Notes under the pieces: generated by a model
Told to the model about the DNA's origin: nothing
The model's database searches: none
The model's input: the letters and a program-made list of their open reading frames with translations, nothing else
Position numbers and translations under genes: made by a program
DNA from: CAYWBI01 sp964456445
Lineage (GTDB): Bacteria; Calditrichota; Calditrichia; Calditrichales; J004
Assembly (NCBI GenBank): GCA_964456445.1
Contig: CAYWBI010000177.1
Coordinates: 1 to 7,664 of the forward strand
Reading direction: 5' to 3'
DNA length: 7,664 bases
In this document: positions 1 to 5,850 of the stretch, piece after piece
Numbering within the stretch: position 1 is the stretch's first letter
Layout: every line of letters begins with the position of its first letter

Positions 1-291
1 CGTATGTCCTGTTTGGAAAAATAGTTGGAAATCCTATTGACTTTTTACATAACAGGCCACAAAGGTTTTGTTTTTATAAATAAAATTATTCTCTGTGCAA
101 CTCCGTGAATCTCCGTGGCTCTCTGTGTTTGTTTTTTTTGAAACGACCGGCATATTTTACTTTTTCAGCTGTGGCCACCCAATAGCAAAGTTTTTCACCG
201 AGTGGCACAAAGCAGGCACTAAGCACACAAAGGTTTTTTAATAATTATTTCTCTGCACAACTCCGTGAATTGCCGTGGAAGAATATAGTAT
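1..291. other. Non-coding stretch downstream of rluB
   Basis: I see no gene here. The stretch holds the 10-bp-periodic repeats, several T-rich runs (for example 131-139) and an 8-bp palindrome GTGGCCAC at 171-178. No canonical hairpin-plus-T-run terminator is visible for the leftward rluB transcript, so how that transcript ends is unclear. Confidence 0.6.
58..278. repeat. Two degraded copies of a 10-bp-periodic CTCYGTG / CACNNAG intergenic repeat
   Basis: Copy 1 (58-118, trailing on to about 130) and copy 2 (226-278) both read CACAAAGG, then an A+T-rich stretch, then CTCTGnnCAACTCCGTGAAT and CCGTGG. In copy 1 the units CTCTGTGCAA, CTCCGTGAAT, CTCCGTGGCT and CTCTGTGTTT follow each other exactly every 10 bases (91-130). 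Copy 2 keeps three units (251-280). To the left of copy 2, units in the opposite sense (CACCGAG, CACAAAG, CACTAAG, CACAAAG at 196-232) are also spaced about 10 bases apart, so 196-278 could fold into an imperfect hairpin around the A+T-rich centre. Similar text is familiar from intergenic regions of many bacterial genomes, but I cannot name a family. It lies just downstream of rluB, where it might affect transcript ends; that is inference. Confidence 0.7.
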
Positions 292-1032
292 TTATTCGCT
301 AAAAGACTCATCATCATAATGAACCAGATTTTTCAGTTGTTTCACTTCGCTGTTTGTAAGATCACGCCATTCCCCACGGCGCAGACCTTTGTAATTTATC
401 CCGGCAAAGGAAACCCGGTCCAGGTCTTGTACCTGATAATCGAACAACGCAAACATATCCCGTATCTGACGTTTACGCCCCTCACGCAACTCTACTTCCA
501 ACAAACTACCGTTATTTACCATACGCATCTCCCTGATTTTACAAGGCAGTGTTTTTTTACCATCCAACTCAACACCATTGCGTAAACGGTGCAGATCGAA
601 GGGTTTTACCTTTTCTCCCAGAAGAACATGATACACTTTTGGCAATTTATAACGCGGATGAAGCAAACGATTGGTCATACGCCCATCGTTGGTTAAAAGC
701 AAAACACCGGTCGTATTATAGTCCAACCGGCCCACGGGATATATGCGTTGGGGGGTGGCAACCAGCTCCACAACAGTTTGTCTTTTAAAGGGATCATCCA
801 CACTGCTTAATGTTTCCAAAGGCTTGTTAAGCAATACATAAATATCCTGTTCGACCGGGGCAACTTCATTTCCATCCACACATACAACATCACCAGGATG
901 TACGATCTGGCCTAATTTTTCGGCCACTTTGCCATTTATCGTCACACGCCCGGCGGTAATAATTTCATCGCAATGACGTCTGGAATCTACACCCGAATGG
1001 GCCAGGTACTTATTCAGTCTCAGATTGTCCAT
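292..1032 (-). CDS. rluB: 23S rRNA pseudouridine synthase, RluB/RsuA family
   Basis: This enzyme isomerises a specific uridine of large-subunit rRNA to pseudouridine in the cytoplasm. Residue numbers here count from the most upstream possible start at 1065. An N-terminal S4 RNA-binding domain (about 15-60) includes LNKYLAHSGVDSRR and AGRVTINGKVA. It is followed by the catalytic domain, with GRLDYNTTGVLLLTNDG at 112-128 (nucleophile Asp115), then KVYHVLL and EGRKRQIRDMF (195-205). This architecture and length match RluB/RsuA rather than RluA/RluD. The usual glycine of the KPxG motif is replaced: NKPLETLSS at 80-88. I chose the ATG at 1032 (246 residues) because GGAG lies 6 bases upstream and the S4 domain begins two residues later; ATGs at 1062, 1059 and 1044 and a TTG at 1065 are in frame. 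The start lies inside the end of scpB, suggesting translational coupling. RluB versus another RsuA-family specificity cannot be settled from sequence alone. Confidence 0.93.
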   Translation of the reverse strand: MDNLRLNKYLAHSGVDSRRHCDEIITAGRVTINGKVAEKLGQIVHPGDVVCVDGNEVAPVEQDIYVLLNKPLETLSSVDDPFKRQTVVELVATPQRIYPVGRLDYNTTGVLLLTNDGRMTNRLLHPRYKLPKVYHVLLGEKVKPFDLHRLRNGVELDGKKTLPCKIREMRMVNNGSLLEVELREGRKRQIRDMFALFDYQVQDLDRVSFAGINYKGLRRGEWRDLTNSEVKQLKNLVHYDDESFSE

Positions 1033-1723
1033 CTGCTTCTCCATCTGCTCCCGGCTCATCATCAATATCCGTCGGTGATTTTTTATCCGCTATATCTTCA
1101 GACAATAGTTCGTCAACGGAAGATATGCCCAATTTTTCAGGCAGTATTTGTTCCAGCGCCACCTGATCCAGGCTTTCCAAAAAATTTGAATCACTTTTTA
1201 ACAACTCATCAATTTCCTTGACCGTAGGTAAATCTTTCAGGTCATTCAGACCAAAATATTCCAGAAAATAAGCAGTCGTTCCATATAACAATGGATTTCC
1301 GGGCGCCTTTTTCCGTCCTTTTACCGTTGCCAGGTTACGTTCGACCAACGTGCGGATCACCCCGTCACTACCTACACCACGGATCGCATCAATTTCGGCC
1401 TTGGTAATAGGTTGCTTATAGGCAATGATGGCCATTGTTTCCAAACCTTTCCGGGTTAGCTTGGCCCTGGATCTTGCTTTGTACAATTTTGCTATCCAGG
1501 ATGAAAATTCTTCCCGTGTTACAATTTGATAGCCCCCGGCAAGTTCGATGACCTTTAAGGCCTGATTATTTTTTTGATAAAGCGCATCCAGTGAGCCAAT
1601 CAGTTTTTTTAAATCCTTCTCGCCACCAATTTCGGGAACAATCTCCCGAATTTTTTTGGATGACAATGGACCATCGGCTGCAAATAGTAATGCTTCGATG
1701 ATTTGTAAATTGTTAAGCACCAT
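1010..1723 (-). CDS. scpB: Segregation and condensation protein B (ScpB)
   Basis: ScpB is the dimeric winged-helix partner that binds the ScpA kleisin in the bacterial SMC-ScpAB complex, which compacts and separates chromosomes. The 237-residue protein has a first winged-helix region (about 1-80, starting LQIIEALLFAADGPLS) and a second (about 88-165). The second contains the family hallmark LETMAIIAYKQPITKAEID at 94-112, then IRGVGSDGVIRTLVERNL, and ends with PGNPLLYGTTAYFLEYFGL at 141-159. After about residue 200 comes an acidic, probably disordered tail (DIDDEPGADGEADGQSETE) that is not part of the conserved core; its coding DNA overlaps the rluB start. The ATG at 1723 overlaps the 3' end of scpA by 11 bases. 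AAGGA lies 11 bases upstream, within scpA, so coupled translation is likely. Confidence 0.96.
   Translation of the reverse strand: MVLNNLQIIEALLFAADGPLSSKKIREIVPEIGGEKDLKKLIGSLDALYQKNNQALKVIELAGGYQIVTREEFSSWIAKLYKARSRAKLTRKGLETMAIIAYKQPITKAEIDAIRGVGSDGVIRTLVERNLATVKGRKKAPGNPLLYGTTAYFLEYFGLNDLKDLPTVKEIDELLKSDSNFLESLDQVALEQILPEKLGISSVDELLSEDIADKKSPTDIDDEPGADGEADGQSETE
1039..1042 (-). promoter_or_regulatory. Ribosome binding site that decides the rluB start
   Basis: On the minus strand GGAG is followed by six bases (AAGCAG) and then ATG at 1032-1030. None of the upstream in-frame starts (1065, 1062, 1059) has a comparably placed purine motif. The ATG at 1044 is preceded by GGGAG only three bases away, which is too close to be ideal. 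Confidence 0.5.
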
Positions 1724-2459
1724 TTTCTATTATTTCCTTATTTACCATACCGGGCTTGATACGGATATCATCAAAGTTACCCGACTGGCTGACATGGACA
1801 ATTCCATCTTTTATTAAGGTTAACAAAGCAACAAAGGTGACAATGATTTCAATTTTTTCGTTCAGGGCAAACATCAATTCCCGGAACAAGATCATTTTTT
1901 TCCCCTGGAGCTTCTGTACAATCCAGTTGGCTTGTTGTTCGGTTGTAACATTGATCATGGTGACCGTATGATGAAAAACTTTGGGCATATTGTCCATTGC
2001 CTGGCGGAAGGCGATCACCAAATCAAAAAGAGTGGCATTATCAAGGTATTCATCATTTGTCACTTCTTCCGCCCTGGGAATGTAATCAAAGTAACCCCGG
2101 CCATGCAACCGGCTGCGCTGTTCTTCAAGGTCTTCCAAATCGTAGGAAACTTCTTTGTAACGTTTATATTCCAGCAAACGCTCAACCAGCTCCATTCGCG
2201 GGTCTTCGGCGTCATCTTCATCCCCCTCATTCTGAGGCAACAGATAGCGGGATTTTATGCTCATCAACATGGCACACATTTCGATAAAATCACCGGCGAT
2301 ATCCAGGTCGAGGAGTTGCATTGCTTCAATATATGCTAAAAATTGCTGGGTAATTTTGAAGATGGGAATATCATAAATATCCACTTCATTTTTGCGGATA
2401 AGAAAAAGCAGCAGGTCGAATGGACCTTCAAATACATCCAGTTTTACACGATAGATCAT
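1713..2459 (-). CDS. scpA: Segregation and condensation protein A (ScpA, kleisin)
   Basis: ScpA is the kleisin that bridges the SMC heads and recruits ScpB in bacterial condensin. From the chosen start the product is 248 residues. The N-terminal SMC-neck-binding region reads VFEGPFDLLLFLIRKNEVDI followed by DIPIFKITQQFLAYIE. The adjoining conserved segment is LDLDIAGDFIEMCAMLMSIK then SRYLLP. A variable acidic linker (EGDEDDAEDP) follows, then the C-terminal winged helix that binds the SMC head, containing LFRELMFALNEKIEIIVTFV, ALLTLIKDGIV and FDDIRI. The open frame runs upstream to 2510, into trpS, but the ATG at 2459 has GAGGA five bases upstream and starts exactly where family homology begins. 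The gap to the trpS stop codon is only 7 bases, and the scpB start overlaps its 3' end, so it sits mid-operon. Confidence 0.96.
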   Translation of the reverse strand: MIYRVKLDVFEGPFDLLLFLIRKNEVDIYDIPIFKITQQFLAYIEAMQLLDLDIAGDFIEMCAMLMSIKSRYLLPQNEGDEDDAEDPRMELVERLLEYKRYKEVSYDLEDLEEQRSRLHGRGYFDYIPRAEEVTNDEYLDNATLFDLVIAFRQAMDNMPKVFHHTVTMINVTTEQQANWIVQKLQGKKMILFRELMFALNEKIEIIVTFVALLTLIKDGIVHVSQSGNFDDIRIKPGMVNKEIIENGA

Positions 2460-2463
2460 AAAA

Positions 2464-2468
2464 TCCTC
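2464..2468 (-). promoter_or_regulatory. Ribosome binding site of scpA, overlapping the trpS stop codon
   Basis: GAGGA on the minus strand ends five bases before the scpA ATG at 2459 and shares bases with the TGA stop of trpS at 2469-2467. This fixes the scpA start at 2459 rather than the longer open frame from 2510, and suggests that ribosomes finishing trpS feed scpA translation. Confidence 0.75.
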
Positions 2469-3480
2469 ATTGCCCCACGGGCGAGAAACCAATGGCCGAG
2501 CGGATATCATTTAAAAAGGGGATACTTATTTTGCGCGCTTTTTCTGCGCCGTTTTTAAGTGTTTTTTCGATATAATCCGCGTTTTGGATTAATTGGTTAT
2601 AGCGTTCTCTCGCCGGGGAGATATGCGCATTTATATACTCAAATAATTCCTGTTTAGCCTGTCCCCAGCCGATACCGTCCGCAAATTTACGCTGCATGGC
2701 CACAGTCTCTTCCTCTTTTGCGAAAGCTTTATAAATCTGAAATACGGCGGACGAACTAGCGTCTTTAGGCTGGCCGGGCTCCAAAGAATTGGTCACAATT
2801 TTCATGATATGTTTACGCAGTTTCTTTTCCGGTAGAAAAAGCGGGATGGTATTATTATAACTTTTGCTCATCTTCCTTCCATCCAACCCTTTTAAAACGG
2901 AGCTATTTTTTGCAATTACGGCCTGCGGCAGCACCAATAAATTTTTATAATGATGATTAAAACGCTGGGCAATATCCCGGGCCATTTCAATATGCTGGAT
3001 TTGATCTTTGCCCACCGGAATTTTATTTGCACGAAACATTAATATATCGGCGGCCATCAGAATGGGATATGAAAAAAGCCCCATGGTTATGCCTTCTTCC
3101 GCATCCTTTTTTCCAGTCTGCCCGTTTTCCTGTACGGCGGCCTTATAGGCATGGGCGCGGTTCATCAGCCCCTTGGCCGTCATGCAGGTCAATATCCAGG
3201 TAAGCTCCATGATTTCCGGGATATCCGACTGGCGGTAAAACACCACTTTTTCAGGGTCCAGGCCACAGGCCAGCCAGGTAGCGGCAATTTCCATTGTGGA
3301 TTGTTTTAAAATGGCCGGATCATGATTTTTGATCAGGGCATGATAATCGGCAAGAAAATAAAAGGACGTTACATTTTCATTTTTACTGGCATTTATTGCC
3401 GGGCGGATGGCCCCTACATAATTACCAAGGTGTGGCGTACCGGTGGTCGTAATCCCGGTAAGAACAATATCTTTTGTCAT
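2467..3480 (-). CDS. trpS: Tryptophanyl-tRNA synthetase (class I)
   Basis: The enzyme charges tRNA-Trp with tryptophan using ATP, in the cytoplasm. The 337-residue length is typical for bacterial TrpRS. The class I HIGH-type motif is TTTGTPHLGNYVGA at 11-24 (HLGN at 17-20). Mid-protein, the tryptophan/ATP-site segment is FSYPILMAADIL (136-147), then PVGKDQIQHIEMARDIAQRF (155-174). The KMSKS loop is present intact as LDGRKMSKSYNN at 199-210. The C-terminal helical domain after about 215 is complete. The opening GITTTGTPHLGNY, rather than SGIQPTG, marks it as one of the recognised TrpRS sub-types. A weak GGGA lies six bases before the ATG. It is the first gene of the trpS-scpA-scpB-rluB cluster, and the 222 bases upstream should hold its promoter. 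No T-box leader is recognisable. Confidence 0.97.
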   Translation of the reverse strand: MTKDIVLTGITTTGTPHLGNYVGAIRPAINASKNENVTSFYFLADYHALIKNHDPAILKQSTMEIAATWLACGLDPEKVVFYRQSDIPEIMELTWILTCMTAKGLMNRAHAYKAAVQENGQTGKKDAEEGITMGLFSYPILMAADILMFRANKIPVGKDQIQHIEMARDIAQRFNHHYKNLLVLPQAVIAKNSSVLKGLDGRKMSKSYNNTIPLFLPEKKLRKHIMKIVTNSLEPGQPKDASSSAVFQIYKAFAKEEETVAMQRKFADGIGWGQAKQELFEYINAHISPARERYNQLIQNADYIEKTLKNGAEKARKISIPFLNDIRSAIGFSPVGQ

Positions 3481-3548
3481 GTTTTTCCCGAATAATCGTC
3501 GATTGAATTAAAACATTTAATGTACAAAAACGCCATTTATGCTTCAAT

Positions 3549-3554
3549 ATTATA
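3549..3554 (-). promoter_or_regulatory. Possible -10 element for the trpS operon
   Basis: The minus strand has a perfect TATAAT here, about 70 bases upstream of the trpS ATG. I see no convincing -35 hexamer 16-18 bases further upstream, and the surroundings are A+T-rich, so this is only a weak promoter candidate. Confidence 0.25.
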
Positions 3555-3587
3555 AAATACCTGTTCTGCGTCATCACATCTATAAAA

Positions 3588-3717
3588 GGGGATTTCAGAA
3601 AACGGTCTCGGGTATGAAACGCAGGGCATTTCAGAGCCGCGAACTTGTCCACCGAGACAAAGCTTACGAATAACTCGAAACTTGCGGAAACCACTGTCCG
3701 CCCTATGTTTTATACCC
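3588..3717. repeat. Structured, partly palindromic intergenic element between the orphan gene and trpS
   Basis: The outer arms 3610-3627 and 3700-3717 form an 18-bp inverted repeat with three mismatches (GGGTATGAAACGCAGGGC against the complement of GCCCTATGTTTTATACCC). Nested or overlapping structures are GCGGA/TCCGC (3684-3688 and 3697-3701, 8-base loop) and GTCTCGG/CCGAGAC (3605-3611 and 3652-3658). There is also a direct repeat GGG[G/C]ATTTCAGA at 3588-3599 and 3624-3635, 36 bases apart. The stop codon of the neighbouring gene (3703-3705) lies inside the right arm. Two minus-strand frames are open across much of this stretch, but neither protein looks real. The density of structure suggests a small non-autonomous mobile element, a dispersed repeat or a structured RNA; I see no target-site duplication and cannot choose between these. 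Confidence 0.55.
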
Positions 3718-4554
3718 ATTGTTGGCCATAGTTTTTATTTCTATATCATCTAATAAATCAGGGAGTTTATAAAACTCTCTTTCTTCCACATTTCGATTCA
3801 TGGAAAAAACAAGTCTAAGTTCATTTTCAGGATGAAACCGATCGGGTTTAATAAAAAGGCTTGCATCTTCCGAAAGATCAATTAAAATCTCAAAAAGTTC
3901 CTTTGATAGATTCGGACTTACTCCACTCAGATCTTTAATATTTTTTCGAATTTGTCCTGCTTTAAAGTCATTGTATTGCACCTGTTTTAAATCCCAGTTT
4001 AAAGCACCAATATGATTCTTAAATCGCTCTGCAAATGATGAAACATTTGGAATTGTCATTACATAGTCACCGAAGTTTTGTCTCATGTATTTCGATGACT
4101 CATTGCTGGATGTACCGCATAGGATTAGCTTGTCATATCCACTAATGACAGAAGCGAATATTTGTCTATCACCTGAATCAATGATCAAATTTGAAAATCC
4201 TTCCTTTTCATCTCTACTAGATTTATTTTCGATAGTTCTATAATAACCTAGTGAACCAAGTTGAAAACTTCCTTTAGATATAAATCGAATATAGGTCTCT
4301 TTGGAAATGAACTTGTGAAATGTCATTGATGAAATATCAGACGAACTATATTCGAATAATTCTCCTTGAAAAGATTCAGTTAGTGGTATATCGCCAACCT
4401 TTTCAAGATAGCTTGAGGTCGCTTTGATTAACGATTTAAGCATCTCTTCAGATAGTTTCTGATTCGGCTTGGTCATTGTAATTATCTGAATTAACAATGA
4501 TTTACCGTCTAATTCGTATCTAAATCCTTGATTCTTGATGAAAGTTCTTTTCAT
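3703..4554 (-). CDS. Uncharacterised A+T-rich protein, 283 residues
   Basis: I do not recognise this protein with confidence. It appears soluble: no signal peptide and no clear membrane segment. The most structured region is about 78-125, ending LGSLGYYRTIENKSSRDEKE at 99-118, with a second charged motif KPDRFHPENELRLVF at 236-250. The pairing of a YYRxxE...RDExEG segment with a late F-x-x-E-N-E-x-R-L motif is loosely reminiscent of DUF2971-type proteins, but that is a weak inference. No catalytic site is evident. Sampled lines are about 30-35% GC against about 50-60% in the adjacent peptidase gene, and there is no clear Shine-Dalgarno before the ATG at 4554. It separates two otherwise compact gene clusters, and a 13-bp inverted repeat brackets it. 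These features suggest acquisition by transfer. Its last codons (MANNGYKT) are formed by the left repeat and the adjacent structured element. Confidence 0.8.
   Translation of the reverse strand: MKRTFIKNQGFRYELDGKSLLIQIITMTKPNQKLSEEMLKSLIKATSSYLEKVGDIPLTESFQGELFEYSSSDISSMTFHKFISKETYIRFISKGSFQLGSLGYYRTIENKSSRDEKEGFSNLIIDSGDRQIFASVISGYDKLILCGTSSNESSKYMRQNFGDYVMTIPNVSSFAERFKNHIGALNWDLKQVQYNDFKAGQIRKNIKDLSGVSPNLSKELFEILIDLSEDASLFIKPDRFHPENELRLVFSMNRNVEEREFYKLPDLLDDIEIKTMANNGYKT
3718..3730 (+). repeat. Left copy of a perfect 13-bp inverted repeat
   Basis: ATTGTTGGCCATA reads here on the plus strand; its exact reverse complement TATGGCCAACAAT occurs at 4561-4573. This copy lies within the last codons of the A+T-rich gene (encoding MANN) and directly abuts the structured element ending at 3717. 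Confidence 0.8.
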
Positions 4555-4560
4555 TTAAAT

Positions 4561-4573
4561 TATGGCCAACAAT
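4561..4573 (-). repeat. Right copy of a perfect 13-bp inverted repeat
   Basis: TATGGCCAACAAT, the exact reverse complement of 3718-3730, ends six bases before the start codon of the A+T-rich gene. Similarity extends weakly inward (one mismatch, then three T/A pairs). The two copies enclose almost the whole gene. Confidence 0.8.
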
Positions 4574-4617
4574 TTTTCTTGATTTCCCACACTGCAACAA
4601 GCGTATTTTGGCAGGAA

Positions 4618-5403
4618 TTATTTTTCCATAAACGTTCCGGCGGAAACAAATTCATCAATGAGTTGCGTGTCGGCATTTTCCGCTGCGGGGTCCATACTAT
4701 TTATACGCACCATCCCCCGCACATGTATCACTTCTGTTTTGTTTAACTTTATGCCTACATGGCTAATTTTATTTTCTTTCTCTGCGAAAAAGAGCAGATC
4801 TCCGGCACGGGCATTCATCCAGGTATCCGAAACAGCCCGGGCATCCTGATGCTGCATCCAGGCGTCACGTCGGACATTTATCCCACAAAGCTTATGCATG
4901 AGTTGAACATAACCGGAGCAATCCATTCCCTTGGCTGACTTTCCCGCCCACAGATAAGGCACACCAAGATATTCCTGTGCAAGTTCAACGAGCATCCGAC
5001 GCAGACCGGAACGTGAAAAATAACCGAATGCCGCCTCGCGGACCCAGCCGGTTTCCCCGTCTGGCAATACAGTCTGTGCCCAGCCACTTTGTTCGTCACG
5101 GACAGGCAACAGGCAACCGCTTACGTAATCACGTATCACCGTCGCCTTTTTTTGTGGCGACTTGTAAATACGCCCATAGGGCCGATAGATAAGCCGCATA
5201 TTGTCCGGGGCATCGGCAAAAGCCACCTGATGACTGCTAATCCAGCCTTCATAACCATCCGCACATCTTACCCTGTAAAAGCCGTTTTCCTCATCGAGTT
5301 TTTCCAATTGTTCCCAGAGAACCGCCTGGGAATCGACCTCACTATGAAACGTTGCATCGGGATAGATATTTGCACAGCTTACATTTACAAACATTTGTGC
5401 CAT
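4618..5403 (-). CDS. NlpC/P60 cysteine peptidase with two SH3b domains, YkfC (dipeptidyl-peptidase VI)-like
   Basis: This 261-residue protein probably cleaves murein peptides at the gamma-D-Glu-to-diamino-acid bond, as YkfC-type enzymes do. Two bacterial SH3-like regions (about 5-62 and 70-125, the first with YEGWIS, the second with GETGWV) precede the NlpC/P60 domain (about 135-261). The catalytic residues are Cys162 in GMDCSGYVQ, His215 in ISHVGI and His227 in VIHVRG. Spacings of 53 and 12 residues agree with those I recall for the Bacillus YkfC triad, and Asp180 in RRDAWMQH fits the conserved residue that holds the free amino end of the substrate. There is no signal peptide or lipobox, so a cytoplasmic role in recycling murein peptides is more likely than cell separation; this is inference. 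GAAGGA lies 8 bases before the ATG. It follows the GtrA gene by 21 bases and probably shares its transcript. Confidence 0.9.
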   Translation of the reverse strand: MAQMFVNVSCANIYPDATFHSEVDSQAVLWEQLEKLDEENGFYRVRCADGYEGWISSHQVAFADAPDNMRLIYRPYGRIYKSPQKKATVIRDYVSGCLLPVRDEQSGWAQTVLPDGETGWVREAAFGYFSRSGLRRMLVELAQEYLGVPYLWAGKSAKGMDCSGYVQLMHKLCGINVRRDAWMQHQDARAVSDTWMNARAGDLLFFAEKENKISHVGIKLNKTEVIHVRGMVRINSMDPAAENADTQLIDEFVSAGTFMEK

Positions 5404-5411
5404 GATGTGTA

Positions 5412-5417
5412 TCCTTC
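5412..5417 (-). promoter_or_regulatory. Ribosome binding site of the NlpC/P60 gene
   Basis: GAAGGA on the minus strand lies 8 bases upstream of the ATG at 5403 and supports that start over the internal ATG three codons later. Confidence 0.6.
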
Positions 5418-5424
5418 TAAAAAA

Positions 5425-5850
5425 TCAGACATTTTTTGTTGGCTTATCAGCAAAAACCCAGAATTCCGCCAAAATAAAATTTAATAAACTACCAACGATT
5501 ATCCCGTCGATGTTGGCCCAGAAATAGTAAATCCCGAAATAATCCGTTAACAGGATAAGAATAATATAATTGATCAATGCCCCACCGGATGTGCTGATGT
5601 AATACCGCATCAGCCGATACCAAAAACTGTGTTTATAGGTTTTTCTGCGTTGACGCCAGGTCCAGTAATTATTCAGAATAAAATTATTGAAAACTGCCAA
5701 TCCAATCGCCAGCGGCGAAGCCAGTGGAACACTGAAACCCATTTGCTCATGCAGCAGCCAAAGTACCGCTGAATTTACGATTATTCCGCTGCCGCCAACT
5801 ATTCCAAAACGAACAAAACGCAATATAAAATCTTTATTCATTTTTGCCAT
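5425..5850 (-). CDS. GtrA-family four-helix membrane protein
   Basis: GtrA proteins are small polytopic inner-membrane proteins thought to move undecaprenyl-phosphate-linked sugars across the membrane or to assist glycosylation of cell-surface polymers. The 141-residue length fits the family. Four hydrophobic segments are visible at about 12-33 (FGIVGGSGIIVNSAVLWLL), 40-60, 83-105 and 108-132. Family signatures are the glycine-rich first helix, FNNFILNNYWTWR at 54-66 after the second helix, and LNFILAEFWVF at 123-133 in the fourth. The ATG at 5850 overlaps the end of the glycosyltransferase gene by 17 bases and lacks a well-placed Shine-Dalgarno (AGGG is 12 bases away), so translation is probably coupled. 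Its partner is likely the upstream transferase, with a lipid-linked sugar as the shared substrate; the sugar cannot be deduced. Confidence 0.9.
   Translation of the reverse strand: MAKMNKDFILRFVRFGIVGGSGIIVNSAVLWLLHEQMGFSVPLASPLAIGLAVFNNFILNNYWTWRQRRKTYKHSFWYRLMRYYISTSGGALINYIILILLTDYFGIYYFWANIDGIIVGSLLNFILAEFWVFADKPTKNV

Noticed and set aside
58..280. A CRISPR array in the repeat region downstream of rluB.
   Set aside because: There are only two copies, of unequal length, with internal 10-bp units and no regular unique spacers; no cas genes are present.
1932..2339. A 135-residue plus-strand open frame opposite scpA.
   Set aside because: It lies entirely antisense to the well-supported ScpA kleisin, has no ribosome binding site and no recognisable protein features.
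3481..3702. A T-box or other tryptophan-responsive leader upstream of trpS.
   Set aside because: No T-box consensus, specifier hairpin or terminator/antiterminator pair with a T-run is visible before the trpS start.
3422..3719. Two overlapping minus-strand open frames of 90 and 60 residues between the orphan gene and trpS.
   Set aside because: They overlap each other in different frames over a structured non-coding stretch. One runs into trpS in the wrong frame, neither has domain character, and the open frames are readily explained by sequence composition.
3540..4573. An integron gene cassette: GTTGGCC just before the orphan gene, GGCCAAC at its end, then a palindrome of about 108 bp resembling an attC site.
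   Set aside because: GTTGGCC misses the GTTRRRY consensus at one position, and no GTTRRRY right-hand core occurs in the roughly 240 bases after the gene. The palindrome ends (GGGTAT.../...ATACCC) do not fit attC core sites, and there is no integrase in the window.
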